40,143 bases of DNA, from contig JBDHZU010000005.1 in assembly GCA_039812085.1 (NCBI GenBank), positions 1-40,143 on the forward strand, given 5' to 3'. Each line of letters begins with the position of its first letter. Position 1 is the first letter of the stretch. Made by a program: the position numbers and the translations under genes. This stretch comes from JBDHZU01 sp039812085. GTDB taxonomy: Bacteria > Actinomycetota > Actinomycetes > S36-B12 > UBA10799. Shown here one piece after another: positions 23,381 through 32,994 of this stretch. The notes under the pieces are model-generated. The model had not been told where the DNA came from and did not search any database. It saw only the letters and a list, made by a program, of their open reading frames with translations.

Positions 23381-25015
23381 ATGGCCGAATTGACCATCTC
23401 CGCTGACGAGATTCGCAGTGCGATCGAGCAGAACGTCTCCAACTTCACCGCGGAGAACTCCCGCGAAGAAGTGGGCCGTGTGCTTGAGACCGGCGACGGC
23501 ATCGCGCGCGTCGAAGGCTTGCACTCTGCGATGACCAACGAGCTGCTCGAGTTTGAAGGTGGGCTGCTTGGCCTGGCTTTGAACCTCGACGTTCGTGAGA
23601 TCGGCTGCGTGTTGCTTGGCGACGGCAGCAAGATCGAAGAAGGTCAGCAGGTCAAGCGAACTGGCAAGGTGCTCTCCGTCCCCGTGGGTGACGGATTCCT
23701 TGGTCGAGTCGTCGATCCGCTGGGCAACCCGATTGATGGCTTGGGCGCAATCGAAGCCGAAGGTGAGCGAGCCCTGGAATTGCAGGCTCCGACCGTCGTT
23801 GAGCGCCAGCCTGTTACCGAGCCGATGCTCACTGGTCTGAAGGCCGTGGACTCCATGACAGCCATCGGTCGTGGACAGCGCCAGCTCATCATTGGCGACC
23901 GCCAGACCGGCAAGACTGCTTTGGCGCTCGACACGATTTTGAACCAGAAAGAGAACTGGGACTCCGGTGATCCCAAGAAGCAGGTCAAGTGCGTGTACGT
24001 GGCTGTCGGCCAAAAGGGCTCGACGATCGCTTCCGTGCGTGGCGCTCTGGAAGAGCATGGTGCCCTGGAATACACGACGATCGTTGCCGCTCCGGCCTCC
24101 GATAGCGCTGGTTTCAAGTACCTCGCTCCGTATACCGGTTCAGCTATCGGTCAGCACTGGATGTACAACGGCCAGCACGTGCTCATCGTGTTCGACGACC
24201 TGAGCAAGCAGGCCGAGGCATACCGTGCCGTGTCCCTGTTGCTGCGTCGTCCGCCGGGCCGCGAGGCATACCCCGGTGACGTCTTCTACTTGCATAGCCG
24301 CTTGCTGGAACGTTGCGCCAAGCTGTCCGACGAGATGGGCGCCGGTTCCATGACGGGTCTGCCGATCATCGAGACCAAGGCAAACGACGTGTCGGCATAC
24401 ATTCCGACCAACGTCATTTCCATCACCGATGGCCAGTGCTTCCTGGAGTCCGACTTGTTCAACTCCGGTGTTCGCCCGGCGATCAACGTCGGTATCTCCG
24501 TCTCGCGTGTTGGCGGTGCGGCTCAGCCCAAGGCCATGCGGTCGGTCGCTGGTCGTCTGCGTTTGGACCTTGCTCAGTACCGCGAACTGGAAGCGTTCGC
24601 TGCTTTCGGTTCTGACCTAGACAAGGCGTCCAAGGCGGCACTAGATCGCGGTGCTCGGCTCGTGGAATTGCTTAAGCAGCCGCAGTACTCACCGTTCTCC
24701 ATCGAACGTGAAGTTGTCTCCGTATGGGCGGGTACTTCCGGTGGCCTGGACGATGTTCCGGTCGAGGACATCAAACGATTCGAAGTTGACTTCTTGGATT
24801 ACATGAATCGGGAGAAGCGAGGCGTGCTGGACGCCATCCGTGACACCGGTCAGCTATCCGACGACTCCGTGAGTGAGTTGGAAGCCGGGCTCAAGGCGTT
24901 CAAGGGAACCTTCGCTACCTCGGATGGAACCGTTCTGGGGCGCGAAGCTGAAGCTGAGGCGCTACCGGACGAAGAGATCGAGCACGGCAAGGTCACGAAG
25001 AAGGTTCGTGGCTGA
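23381..25015 (+). CDS. atpA: ATP synthase F1 subunit alpha
   Basis: A 544-residue non-catalytic nucleotide-binding subunit of F1. The P-loop is GDRQTGKT, with the later signatures AYRAVSLLLRRPPGREAYPGDVFYLHSRLLER and the alpha/beta motif PAINVGISVSRVGG. The ATG at 23381 follows a purine-rich GAGAAAGAGAAGAG. The acidic/Lys tail (LPDEEIEHGKVTKK) is typical of actinobacteria. atpG follows after 3 nt. Confidence 0.98.
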   Translation: MAELTISADEIRSAIEQNVSNFTAENSREEVGRVLETGDGIARVEGLHSAMTNELLEFEGGLLGLALNLDVREIGCVLLGDGSKIEEGQQVKRTGKVLSVPVGDGFLGRVVDPLGNPIDGLGAIEAEGERALELQAPTVVERQPVTEPMLTGLKAVDSMTAIGRGQRQLIIGDRQTGKTALALDTILNQKENWDSGDPKKQVKCVYVAVGQKGSTIASVRGALEEHGALEYTTIVAAPASDSAGFKYLAPYTGSAIGQHWMYNGQHVLIVFDDLSKQAEAYRAVSLLLRRPPGREAYPGDVFYLHSRLLERCAKLSDEMGAGSMTGLPIIETKANDVSAYIPTNVISITDGQCFLESDLFNSGVRPAINVGISVSRVGGAAQPKAMRSVAGRLRLDLAQYRELEAFAAFGSDLDKASKAALDRGARLVELLKQPQYSPFSIEREVVSVWAGTSGGLDDVPVEDIKRFEVDFLDYMNREKRGVLDAIRDTGQLSDDSVSELEAGLKAFKGTFATSDGTVLGREAEAEALPDEEIEHGKVTKKVRG

Positions 25016-25018
25016 CCT

Positions 25019-25954
25019 ATGGGTGCCTCGCAGCGGATCTTCCGACAGAAGATCAAAGACACGCAATCGACAAAGAAGATCACTCGCGCAATGGAGTTGA
25101 TCGCGTCTTCGCGCATCGTTAAGGCGCAGGCTGCTGTCGAAGCAACGCTGCCGTACGCCCGTGGACTGATTAGTGGACTGACGCTGGCGGCCTCACATGC
25201 CAACGTCAATCACCCACTACTGACTGAGGTTGAGAAGCCTCGCCGGGCCGGCATCCTGCTCATCACTGCTGACCGTGGTTTAGCGGGGGCGTACTCAGCG
25301 AATGCGATCAAGGAAGCGGAACGGCTCGCAGAGAACCTGCGTGCGCGCGACCTAGATGTTGCGCCCTACCTGGTAGGACGCAAAGCGGTTAGTTACTACA
25401 AGTTCCGCGAACGCCCGATCGCTGCCGACTGGACCGGCATTTCCGATAGCCCCAAGTACGAACACGCCAAAGAGATCTCTGATCGTTTGTTGACTGACTT
25501 CTTGGAGAACACCGAAGAAGGCGGCGTGGACGAGATCCACATCGTCTACACCCACTTCGTCAACCGCGTGACCCAAGAGCCGCGGGTACTGCGTGTGGTT
25601 CCACTGGATGTGGTGGAAGAAGTCATCGATACCACCGCAGGTGAAGGTATTCATGGAGCAGAGGAGAAGGGTGGCAAAGCTGTGTGGCCGCTCTACGACT
25701 TTGAACCCAGTGCCGACGCCACGCTTGATGCGCTGCTCCCTAAGTACATCGCGCACCTGGTGCATGTGGCGCTGCTGGAATCGGCTGCCAGTGAGCACGC
25801 CGCTCGTCAGCGGGCCATGAAGTCGGCCACAGATAACGCCGAAGACCTGATCAAACGATTCACCCGGCAAGCCAACCAAGCTCGCCAAGCCGAAATCACC
25901 CAGGAAATTAGCGAGATCGTCGGTGGAGCCGACGCTCTGGCTTCCGCAAACTAA
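25019..25954 (+). CDS. atpG: ATP synthase F1 subunit gamma
   Basis: A 311-residue central rotor shaft. The N-terminal IKDTQSTKKITRAMELIASS and the C-terminal NAEDLIKRFTRQANQARQAEITQEI form the coiled coil inside the alpha3beta3 ring, with a Rossmann-like middle domain (ITADRGLAGAYSANAI). The family signature at the C terminus is complete. The start is 3 nt after the atpA stop. Its length matches actinobacterial gamma subunits, slightly longer than E. coli. Confidence 0.97.
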   Translation: MGASQRIFRQKIKDTQSTKKITRAMELIASSRIVKAQAAVEATLPYARGLISGLTLAASHANVNHPLLTEVEKPRRAGILLITADRGLAGAYSANAIKEAERLAENLRARDLDVAPYLVGRKAVSYYKFRERPIAADWTGISDSPKYEHAKEISDRLLTDFLENTEEGGVDEIHIVYTHFVNRVTQEPRVLRVVPLDVVEEVIDTTAGEGIHGAEEKGGKAVWPLYDFEPSADATLDALLPKYIAHLVHVALLESAASEHAARQRAMKSATDNAEDLIKRFTRQANQARQAEITQEISEIVGGADALASAN

Positions 25955-26002
25955 CCGAAACCGACCAAGTTCGGGCTCGCGCCCGTAGAGGAGAGAAGCG
26001 AT

Positions 26003-27454
<1,452 letters not shown>

Positions 27455-27483
27455 GTCAGAGCTGATCGACAAAGGAGGACGAT

Positions 27484-27873
27484 ATGGCTGAGCCGATGAC
27501 AGTGGAACTAGTCGCCACTGACCGCGCGATTTGGAGCGGTCAGGCCACGCTGGTGTCGTTCTCCACGTTGGATGGTGAGGTCGGTCTAATGCCCGGCCAT
27601 TCACCGATCATGGCTGTCTTGCGTGATGGTCCGGTCTTGATTCGGCAAGCTGACGGGCAAGAACTGCACGCCGCTGTGCACACGGGTTTCGCTGTGGTGG
27701 ACGACGGCAAGGTCATCATTCTGGCGGAGAGCGCTGAACTCGCTGACGAGATTGATATCGATGCTGCGAACGAACTGCTGGAGCAGGCCAAGCACATCGA
27801 AGATGAGGCCAAGTCCGCGGAACAGACCGCGATGGCGCAAACCCAGATCCGAGTTGCGCAGAAAGCGTCTTAG
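27484..27873 (+). CDS. atpC: ATP synthase F1 subunit epsilon
   Basis: A 129-residue rotor subunit that couples gamma to the c-ring and can inhibit ATP hydrolysis. The N-terminal beta-sandwich (LDGEVGLMPGHSP signature) is followed by a two-helix C-terminal part of about 40 residues, rich in Glu, Ala and Gln. A strong AAAGGAGG lies 5 nt before the ATG. It ends the operon, and the next gene is convergent. Confidence 0.95.
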   Translation: MAEPMTVELVATDRAIWSGQATLVSFSTLDGEVGLMPGHSPIMAVLRDGPVLIRQADGQELHAAVHTGFAVVDDGKVIILAESAELADEIDIDAANELLEQAKHIEDEAKSAEQTAMAQTQIRVAQKAS

Positions 27874-27880
27874 TCGGCAA

Positions 27881-27900
27881 TCGGCAGCAATTGCTACCGA
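27881..27900. terminator. Small dyad between atpC and the convergent adenosyltransferase gene
   Basis: TCGGCAGCAATTGCTACCGA is an inverted repeat with one mismatch, with AGCAATTGCT perfect at the centre. It lies 7 nt past the atpC stop and overlaps the stop of the opposite gene. Its place between convergent genes suggests a shared 3' signal, but the loop is very small and there is no T tract. Confidence 0.3.
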
Positions 27901-28472
27901 TTCGCTCCTGGCACCCAGAGCACGTCCTGTTCGCCTGCCTGGGCGTTCTCATAGCGACCCAGGATGAACAGCAAGTCGGACAACCGATTCAGGTACTTCG
28001 CAGTCAAGACGTTCGTGCTATCCGCAAACTCGTCAATGGCGACCCACGCGGAACGTTCAGCTCGACGACAGACAGTTCGCGCGACGTGCAAAGTCGCAGA
28101 CGCCTGGGTTCCTCCAGGCAGGATGAAGCTGCGCAAGGCGGGGAGTTCTGCGTTGAATTCATCGCACCAGGCTTCAAGTCGATCGATGTAGTCCGGTTCC
28201 ACCCGTAGCGGCGGATGCTTGGGATTCTCCGCAACCGGTGTGCAGAGGTCAGCGCCCACATCAAACAGGTCATGTTGAATCCGGCTCAGCACGGTGGTGG
28301 TGGCCTCGCTGGGGTTACCCATAGTGAGCACGATGCCGAGTGCAGCGTTGGTTTCATCCACGTCTGCGTAAGCAGCCAATCGGCTGTCTGCCTTACTGGT
28401 TCGGGAGAAATCGCCTAATGCGGTACTCCCGTCATCACCAGTGCGGGTGTAGATCCTCGTGAGGTTGACCAT
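27894..28472 (-). CDS. PduO-type cob(I)alamin adenosyltransferase
   Basis: A 192-residue trimeric enzyme transferring the adenosyl group of ATP to cob(I)alamin to form coenzyme B12. The N-terminal TRTGDDGSTALGD binds ATP, and the C-terminal ARTVCRRAER and LNRLSDLLFILGRYEN are the PduO/MMAB signatures. The ATG at 28472 has TACTCT (TANNNT) 6 nt upstream on its strand, so a leaderless message is likely. Divergent murA and the B12-dependent meaA lie next to it, and the same gene sits between atpC and murA in Mycobacterium (Rv1314c). It probably supplies cofactor to MeaA and other mutases. Confidence 0.95.
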   Translation of the reverse strand: MVNLTRIYTRTGDDGSTALGDFSRTSKADSRLAAYADVDETNAALGIVLTMGNPSEATTTVLSRIQHDLFDVGADLCTPVAENPKHPPLRVEPDYIDRLEAWCDEFNAELPALRSFILPGGTQASATLHVARTVCRRAERSAWVAIDEFADSTNVLTAKYLNRLSDLLFILGRYENAQAGEQDVLWVPGANR

Positions 28473-28478
28473 TTTGTA

Positions 28479-28484
28479 AGAGTA
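28479..28484 (-). promoter_or_regulatory. Candidate leaderless -10 box of the adenosyltransferase gene
   Basis: On the minus strand TACTCT ends 6 nt before the ATG (28472). It faces the murA -10 box within a 48-bp divergent gap, so the two core promoters lie back to back. Confidence 0.5.
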
Positions 28485-28507
28485 GCGAGCGGCCCACTAT
28501 GGCGACG

Positions 28508-28513
28508 TATCCT
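28508..28513 (+). promoter_or_regulatory. Candidate leaderless -10 box of murA
   Basis: TATCCT (TANNNT) ends 7 nt before the GTG of murA, and no Shine-Dalgarno sequence precedes the GTG. This supports GTG 28521 as the start and not the ATG two codons later. Confidence 0.5.
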
Positions 28514-28520
28514 CTCCTTC

Positions 28521-29789
28521 GTGGGTATGCAGGCATTTGAGGTCGTGGGGGGTGCCCGGTTAACCGGGTCTGTCCGCGTCGATGGTGCCAAGAACTCAGT
28601 CTTGAAACTGATGGCGGCGTCGTTGCTGGCTCCGGGCCGGACCCTGATCACTGAGGTGCCGAACATCCTGGACGTCGATGTGATGGCTCAACTGTTAACC
28701 CGACTTGGTTGCCAGGTTGATCTGAATCTCGCACATGGCACCGTTGCCATCGATGTACCGGAGAAGCTGAATCATCAGGCCGACTACGACCTCGTCCGAC
28801 GAATGCGTGCCTCGATCTGTGTGCTGGGGCCGCTCGTCGCCCGATGTCATCGAGCAGAGGTCGCGGTTCCCGGTGGGGACGCGATTGGTTCACGTGGCCT
28901 GGACCTTCATATCAGCGGTCTGCAGCGGCTTGGTGTCGACGTTCACAGCGAGCACGGTTACCTGGTCGCTGATTCACCTGGACGAATGCAGGGGGCATCC
29001 ATCTGGTTGGACTTCCCCAGCGTGGGAGCCACGGAGAACATCCTCATGGCGAGCGTGCTTGCCAAGGGAACCACCGTCATCGACAACGCTCCTCGTGAGC
29101 CAGAGATCGTCGACCTATGCGAGATGCTGCAATCGATGGGCGCGCAGATTTCCGGAGTCGGAACAGCAACTCTGGTAATCGACGGGGTGGATGGACTTTC
29201 GCCTACTACTCATGCCACAGTTCCCGATCGAATCGTGGCGGGAACGTGGGCTGTTGCTGCTGCTATTACCGGTGGCGACATCAGCATCACTAACGCGCAC
29301 GCCAGTGACCTAGAGATTGCCTTGGACAAGCTCGTTACGGCAGGTGCTCATGTCGAGCTAGAGCCGACGGGTTTCCGGGTGAGCATCGACCGGCGGCCGA
29401 GCAGCGTTGACGTTGTGACATTGCCGTACCCGGGCTTTGCCACCGACCTGCAACCTCAATTCATCGCTTTGAACGCAATTGCCGATGGTGCTGCAATGGT
29501 GACGGAAAATCTGTTCGAAGCTCGGTTCCGATTCGTGCAGGAACTGCGACGCCTAGGTGCTGATGTCCGTACGGACGGCCACCATGCCCTGATTCGTGGA
29601 GTCCAGCGGCTGTCTGGAGCACCGGTTGAGGCCACCGACGTGCGCGCAGGCGCCGGATTAGTGCTGGCTGGTTTGGTTGCTGAGGGAACCACTGTCGTCC
29701 ACGACATCCACCACATTGACCGTGGTTACGCAAACTTCGTGGAGAACTTGCGGGGCCTGGGAGCACAGATCAGCCGCATCGACGTGTGA
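28521..29789 (+). CDS. murA: UDP-N-acetylglucosamine 1-carboxyvinyltransferase MurA
   Basis: A 422-residue EPSP-synthase-fold enzyme transferring enolpyruvate from PEP to UDP-GlcNAc, the first committed step of peptidoglycan synthesis. DGAKNSVLKLMAAS at the N terminus and PHPGF-like TLPYPGFATDLQPQF are family motifs. The active-site loop reads GGDAIGSRGLDLH: residue 120 (codon GAC, 28878-28880) is Asp where E. coli has Cys115. M. tuberculosis MurA has the same Asp, which makes it insensitive to fosfomycin. The GTG start is supported by the TATCCT box. meaA follows within 32 nt but has its own -10 box. Confidence 0.97.
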   Translation: MGMQAFEVVGGARLTGSVRVDGAKNSVLKLMAASLLAPGRTLITEVPNILDVDVMAQLLTRLGCQVDLNLAHGTVAIDVPEKLNHQADYDLVRRMRASICVLGPLVARCHRAEVAVPGGDAIGSRGLDLHISGLQRLGVDVHSEHGYLVADSPGRMQGASIWLDFPSVGATENILMASVLAKGTTVIDNAPREPEIVDLCEMLQSMGAQISGVGTATLVIDGVDGLSPTTHATVPDRIVAGTWAVAAAITGGDISITNAHASDLEIALDKLVTAGAHVELEPTGFRVSIDRRPSSVDVVTLPYPGFATDLQPQFIALNAIADGAAMVTENLFEARFRFVQELRRLGADVRTDGHHALIRGVQRLSGAPVEATDVRAGAGLVLAGLVAEGTTVVHDIHHIDRGYANFVENLRGLGAQISRIDV

Positions 29790-29807
29790 GGCAAAATCAG
29801 CGGTCGT

Positions 29808-29813
29808 TACCCT
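29808..29813 (+). promoter_or_regulatory. Candidate leaderless -10 box of meaA
   Basis: TACCCT (TANNNT) ends 7 nt before ATG 29821. The AAAGG just before the ATG is too close (1 nt) to act well as a Shine-Dalgarno sequence. Confidence 0.5.
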
Positions 29814-29820
29814 GAAAGGT

Positions 29821-31800
29821 ATGGCAGAAAAGGATCGTCCATGGCTGATGCGTACCTACGCCGGCCACTCATCGGCAGCCGCATCTAACGAGCTGTACCG
29901 AACCAACCTGGCAAAGGGACAGACCGGCCTTTCCGTGGCCTTCGATCTGCCCACCCAGACTGGCTACGACCCGGACGATGAACTGGCCCGTGGTGAGGTC
30001 GGCAAGGTTGGTGTTCCGGTCAGCAACATCGGGGATATGCGTCAGTTGTTCAACGACATCCCGCTGGGCGAGATGAACACGTCGATGACGATTAATGCCA
30101 CCGCAATGTGGCTGCTGGCTCTCTACCAAGCCGTTGCCGAGGAACAGGGTGCGACGCCCGAGCAGCTACAAGGCACGACCCAGAACGACATCATCAAGGA
30201 ATACCTGTCCCGCGGCACCTACGTGTTCCCGCCTGGGCCGTCTTTGCGCTTGATCACCGACATGGTCGCGTACACGGTGAACAACATTCCCAAGTGGAAC
30301 CCGATCAACATTTGTAGCTACCACCTGCAAGAAGCGGGCGCGACGCCCGTGCAGGAGATCTCCTATGCGATGTGTACGGCCATCGCTGTGCTGGATGCAG
30401 TTCGCGATTCCGGGCAGGTCCCGCCGGAGCGATTCGGCGAGGTCGTCGCTCGCATCAGTTTCTTCGTCAACGCAGGTGTGCGCTTCGTCGAAGAGATGTG
30501 CAAGATGCGTGCCTTCGTTCAACTGTGGGACGAGCTGACCGCCGAACGGTACGGAGTAACCGATGCCAAGCAACGCCGCTTCCGGTACGGCGTGCAAGTC
30601 AACTCTCTGGGGTTGACCGAGGCGCAGCCAGAGAACAACGTCCAACGCATCGTGCTGGAAATGCTGGCGGTAACCCTCAGCAAGGACGCTCGTGCTCGCG
30701 CGATCCAGCTCCCTGCCTGGAACGAAGCGCTCGGTCTGCCTAAGCCCTGGGACCAGCAGTGGTCACTGCGCCTACAGCAGGTGTTGGCTTACGAGTCCGA
30801 CTTGCTGGAGTACGACGACATTTTCAACGGCTCCACTGTGATTGAGGCGAAGGTCGAGCAACTGGTCAATGAGGCCAAGGCCGAGATTGATCGGGTGCAG
30901 GCAATGGGTGGTGCAGTGGCTGCGGTTGAGAGCGGCTATATGAAGCAGCAGCTTGTCTCGTCACATGCCGCCCGTCGAGCAGCGATTGAGAATGGCGACG
31001 AAATCGTGGTGGGCTTGAACAAGTTCACCACGACGGAACCGAACCCGCTCTTGGCAGATTTGGACTCGGCGATCATGGTTGTGGATGCCGAGAACGAACA
31101 GCGCATCGTGGATGCGATCAAGGCGTGGCGTGAGGATCGCGATGCACAGGCAGTTGCCGATGCATTGCAACAACTCCGAGAAGTCGCCAAGACCGATGAG
31201 AATCTGATGACGGCGTCGTTGGCCTGTGCCCGTACTGGTGTGACGACCGGGGAATGGGCAGGCGCGCTGCGCGAGGTATTCGGTGAGTACCGGGCACCAA
31301 CCGGAGTTGCTGGAGTCGTCGGTGTGGTTGAAGCTGGCGCAGAACTCACCAAGGTTCGGGAAGCAGTCAGTAAGACCGGGGAAGAACTCGGTGGACGCGT
31401 TCGACTACTCGTCGGCAAGCCCGGTCTCGACGGACATTCCAATGGAGCCGAACAGATCGCTGTGCGAGCCCGTGACGCTGGTTTCGAAGTCATCTATCAG
31501 GGCATCCGACTGACACCGGCCCAAATCGTGACTGCTGCGGTGGAAGAAGACGTTCATTGTGTGGGTCTGTCGATCCTGTCTGGTGCACACATGGAGCTTG
31601 TGCCAGAGGTGGTCGAAGGTTTAAAGGCTGCTGGTTTGACCGACGTCCCCGTCGTTGTCGGCGGAATCATTCCCGAGTCCGATGCGGCTGATCTGAAAGC
31701 AGCAGGAGTTGCCGCTGTCTTTACTCCCAAGGACTACGACGCCACCGACATCATGGGCGAGATCCTGGCGGTTATTCGCACAGCTCAAGGTCTCGACTAG
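29821..31800 (+). CDS. meaA: Ethylmalonyl-CoA mutase MeaA (B12-dependent)
   Basis: A 659-residue single-chain acyl-CoA mutase converting ethylmalonyl-CoA to methylsuccinyl-CoA in the ethylmalonyl-CoA pathway for C2 assimilation. The N-terminal barrel has KDRPWLMRTYAGHS, GLSVAFDLPTQTGYDPD and MNTSMTINATAMWLLALYQ. The C-terminal cobalamin domain has DGHSNG (DxHxxG with Asp537 and His539), followed by GLSILSGAH and VVVGGIIPE. Many segments match my memory of Streptomyces MeaA, which separates it from methylmalonyl-CoA mutase and isobutyryl-CoA mutase. ATG 29821 is chosen for the TACCCT box; the in-frame extension lies inside murA. The pathway's reductase (ccr) is not in the window. Confidence 0.93.
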   Translation: MAEKDRPWLMRTYAGHSSAAASNELYRTNLAKGQTGLSVAFDLPTQTGYDPDDELARGEVGKVGVPVSNIGDMRQLFNDIPLGEMNTSMTINATAMWLLALYQAVAEEQGATPEQLQGTTQNDIIKEYLSRGTYVFPPGPSLRLITDMVAYTVNNIPKWNPINICSYHLQEAGATPVQEISYAMCTAIAVLDAVRDSGQVPPERFGEVVARISFFVNAGVRFVEEMCKMRAFVQLWDELTAERYGVTDAKQRRFRYGVQVNSLGLTEAQPENNVQRIVLEMLAVTLSKDARARAIQLPAWNEALGLPKPWDQQWSLRLQQVLAYESDLLEYDDIFNGSTVIEAKVEQLVNEAKAEIDRVQAMGGAVAAVESGYMKQQLVSSHAARRAAIENGDEIVVGLNKFTTTEPNPLLADLDSAIMVVDAENEQRIVDAIKAWREDRDAQAVADALQQLREVAKTDENLMTASLACARTGVTTGEWAGALREVFGEYRAPTGVAGVVGVVEAGAELTKVREAVSKTGEELGGRVRLLVGKPGLDGHSNGAEQIAVRARDAGFEVIYQGIRLTPAQIVTAAVEEDVHCVGLSILSGAHMELVPEVVEGLKAAGLTDVPVVVGGIIPESDAADLKAAGVAAVFTPKDYDATDIMGEILAVIRTAQGLD

Positions 31801-31808
31801 GTTTCGAG

Positions 31809-31853
31809 CATAAGAAAAGGCCCACCCGAAACGCCGGTGGGCCTTTTCTTATG
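31809..31853. terminator. Bidirectional Rho-independent terminator, 18-bp perfect stem
   Basis: CATAAGAAAAGGCCCACC (31809-31826) and GGTGGGCCTTTTCTTATG (31836-31853) are perfect inverse copies around a 9-nt loop. A GC-rich core with A-rich and T-rich flanks gives a T tract in both directions. It lies 8 nt after the meaA stop and 6 nt past the convergent whiB stop, so it serves both genes. Confidence 0.93.
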
Positions 31854-31859
31854 TTCTGG

Positions 31860-32234
31860 TCAGACAACGATCCCCAGGGAGCTTGCGCTCACCGCATCTG
31901 CGATCTCGTCAGCGGCTGCCTTGGCGCCTTCGCCGCGCTGGCGAGGGAACTGGGACAGTGCGATTCGGACGTAGATGCGCTCACGCTCTTCTTCCGTCAG
32001 TCCGCCCCACACGCCGTATGGCTCACGGGAGCGGATGGAGTAGTCAGCGCACTCGATGCGGACGTCGCAGCGGGCGCAGACAGCCTTGGCCGCACGGTCG
32101 CGTCGCAGTCGGGCAAGACCTCGTTCGTTCTGAGGATGGAAGAACAACTCGGGATCTGCCTCCCGGCAGGCGCCCTGCTCTTGCCATTCCCATGTGGCAT
32201 CGGCGGGGACTTGCGACAACGGTTGCTGCGGCAT
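31860..32234 (-). CDS. WhiB-family iron-sulfur regulator, WhiB3/WhiD-like
   Basis: A 124-residue actinobacterial regulator that binds a [4Fe-4S] cluster and the sigma factor. The four cluster cysteines are Cys23, Cys53, Cys56 and Cys62 (C-x29-C-x2-C-x5-C). GVWGG (74-78) is the sigma-contact turn, followed by a charged region. FFHPQNERG and the N-terminal WEWQEQGACR resemble WhiB3 of Mycobacterium and WhiD of Streptomyces more than WhiB1, WhiB2 or WhiB7. The C-terminal tail is longer and Ala/Asp-rich. AGGAGG lies 6 nt before the ATG. The subgroup is judged from memory of motifs. Confidence 0.9.
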   Translation of the reverse strand: MPQQPLSQVPADATWEWQEQGACREADPELFFHPQNERGLARLRRDRAAKAVCARCDVRIECADYSIRSREPYGVWGGLTEEERERIYVRIALSQFPRQRGEGAKAAADEIADAVSASSLGIVV

Positions 32235-32316
32235 CTTGCCTCCTGGAGACGGGGGATCGTCACGCTGCGTTGCTTGGTGGGGGCCAAGCTCGGCAGTTCT
32301 TCCTGTGGCTTTCGGT

Positions 32317-32338
32317 CACTCGTTGTTTACAACAAGTG
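32317..32338. promoter_or_regulatory. 22-bp dyad upstream of whiB
   Basis: CACTCGTTGTTTACAACAAGTG: two 10-nt arms with a single mismatch around the centre TT/AA (GTTGT-TT-ACAAC core). It is 83 bp upstream of the whiB start. Its symmetry suits a dimeric regulator or an mRNA hairpin. I do not recognise the binding factor. Confidence 0.4.
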
Positions 32339-32658
32339 AAGGAGACACTACTCAGCGTGAGTCCATTGGTGGGTCATCTATTCGGATGTATTACTCTAGT
32401 CATTTAGAACTATCAATACTGAGTTTTCCCTGAAATTCGCTGCGCTTAGTAGTGAGTTTGGGCGAATTGCGCAAGTTTGCGCACGGTGTGTCACGGGAAT
32501 TGCTAAAGAACTTCTGACCTATATGGGCTCGGCTGATCGAGTCCTCATTGTTGATCACCGCACAATCGCTCAGATAGTGACCTGCAGGTGCTCAGGTGGC
32601 TGAATGGTCACTTCGTGACAGGCCGTGATCAATGTTTCCCTGCTGGCTGTACTGGGCC

Positions 32659-32664
32659 TAGGCT
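32659..32664 (+). promoter_or_regulatory. Candidate leaderless -10 box of the DUF3039 gene
   Basis: TAGGCT (TANNNT) ends 7 nt before ATG 32672, with no Shine-Dalgarno sequence in between. It supports the shorter start over the longer in-frame one at 32588. Confidence 0.45.
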
Positions 32665-32671
32665 CACGACC

Positions 32672-32950
32672 ATGTCCTCTGTGCACGGTTCATTGGAATC
32701 ACCCGAGCTCTCTGGTTCCACATTGACCGAGGAACGCCCGGCGACAAGCACGGGCGATGGTGATCACGAGCGATTCGCCCATTACGTGCGCAAAGAGAAG
32801 ATCGTTGAATCCGCGGTGACCGGAGAACCGGTTGTTGCCCTGTGCGGCAAGGTATGGGTGCCAGGCCGCGATCCATCGAAGTTCCCCATCTGCCCGGACT
32901 GCAAGGCCATCTATGACGGCCTCAAGCCAGGTAAGGATTCCAATCAGTAA
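32672..32950 (+). CDS. DUF3039 family protein
   Basis: A 92-residue small protein of a family I know only from actinobacteria. The N-terminal 30 residues are Ser/Thr/Glu-rich and probably disordered. The conserved part runs from HERFAHYVRKEKI through VVALCGKVWVPGRDP to CPDCKAIYDGL. Its Cys (ALCGK) plus CPDC pattern suggests a metal-binding knuckle. No function is established. It was chosen over the longer frame because conservation starts well after this ATG and a TANNNT box fits it. hdeD follows 44 nt later with its own ribosome-binding site. Confidence 0.85.
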   Translation: MSSVHGSLESPELSGSTLTEERPATSTGDGDHERFAHYVRKEKIVESAVTGEPVVALCGKVWVPGRDPSKFPICPDCKAIYDGLKPGKDSNQ

Positions 32951-32994
32951 TTCCCTGAGTTTCCCAGCATTGACCGAACAAATAAGGAGTTCGC

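Larger units (their letters stand above)
32235..32671. other. 437-bp non-coding gap between divergent whiB and DUF3039 genes
   Basis: This is the longest gene-free stretch in the window. I see no conserved coding frame. The middle part (about 32380-32460) is AT-richer than its surroundings. It contains the dyad at 32317-32338, and presumably the whiB promoter and a long whiB leader, plus the DUF3039 -10 box at its right end. Long non-coding leaders are usual upstream of whiB genes. No tRNA or known small RNA could be recognised. Confidence 0.6.

Noticed and set aside
29677..29820. 48-codon N-terminal extension of MeaA
   Set aside because: It lies inside murA; ATG 29821 has a TANNNT box 7 nt upstream and the family N terminus starts there.
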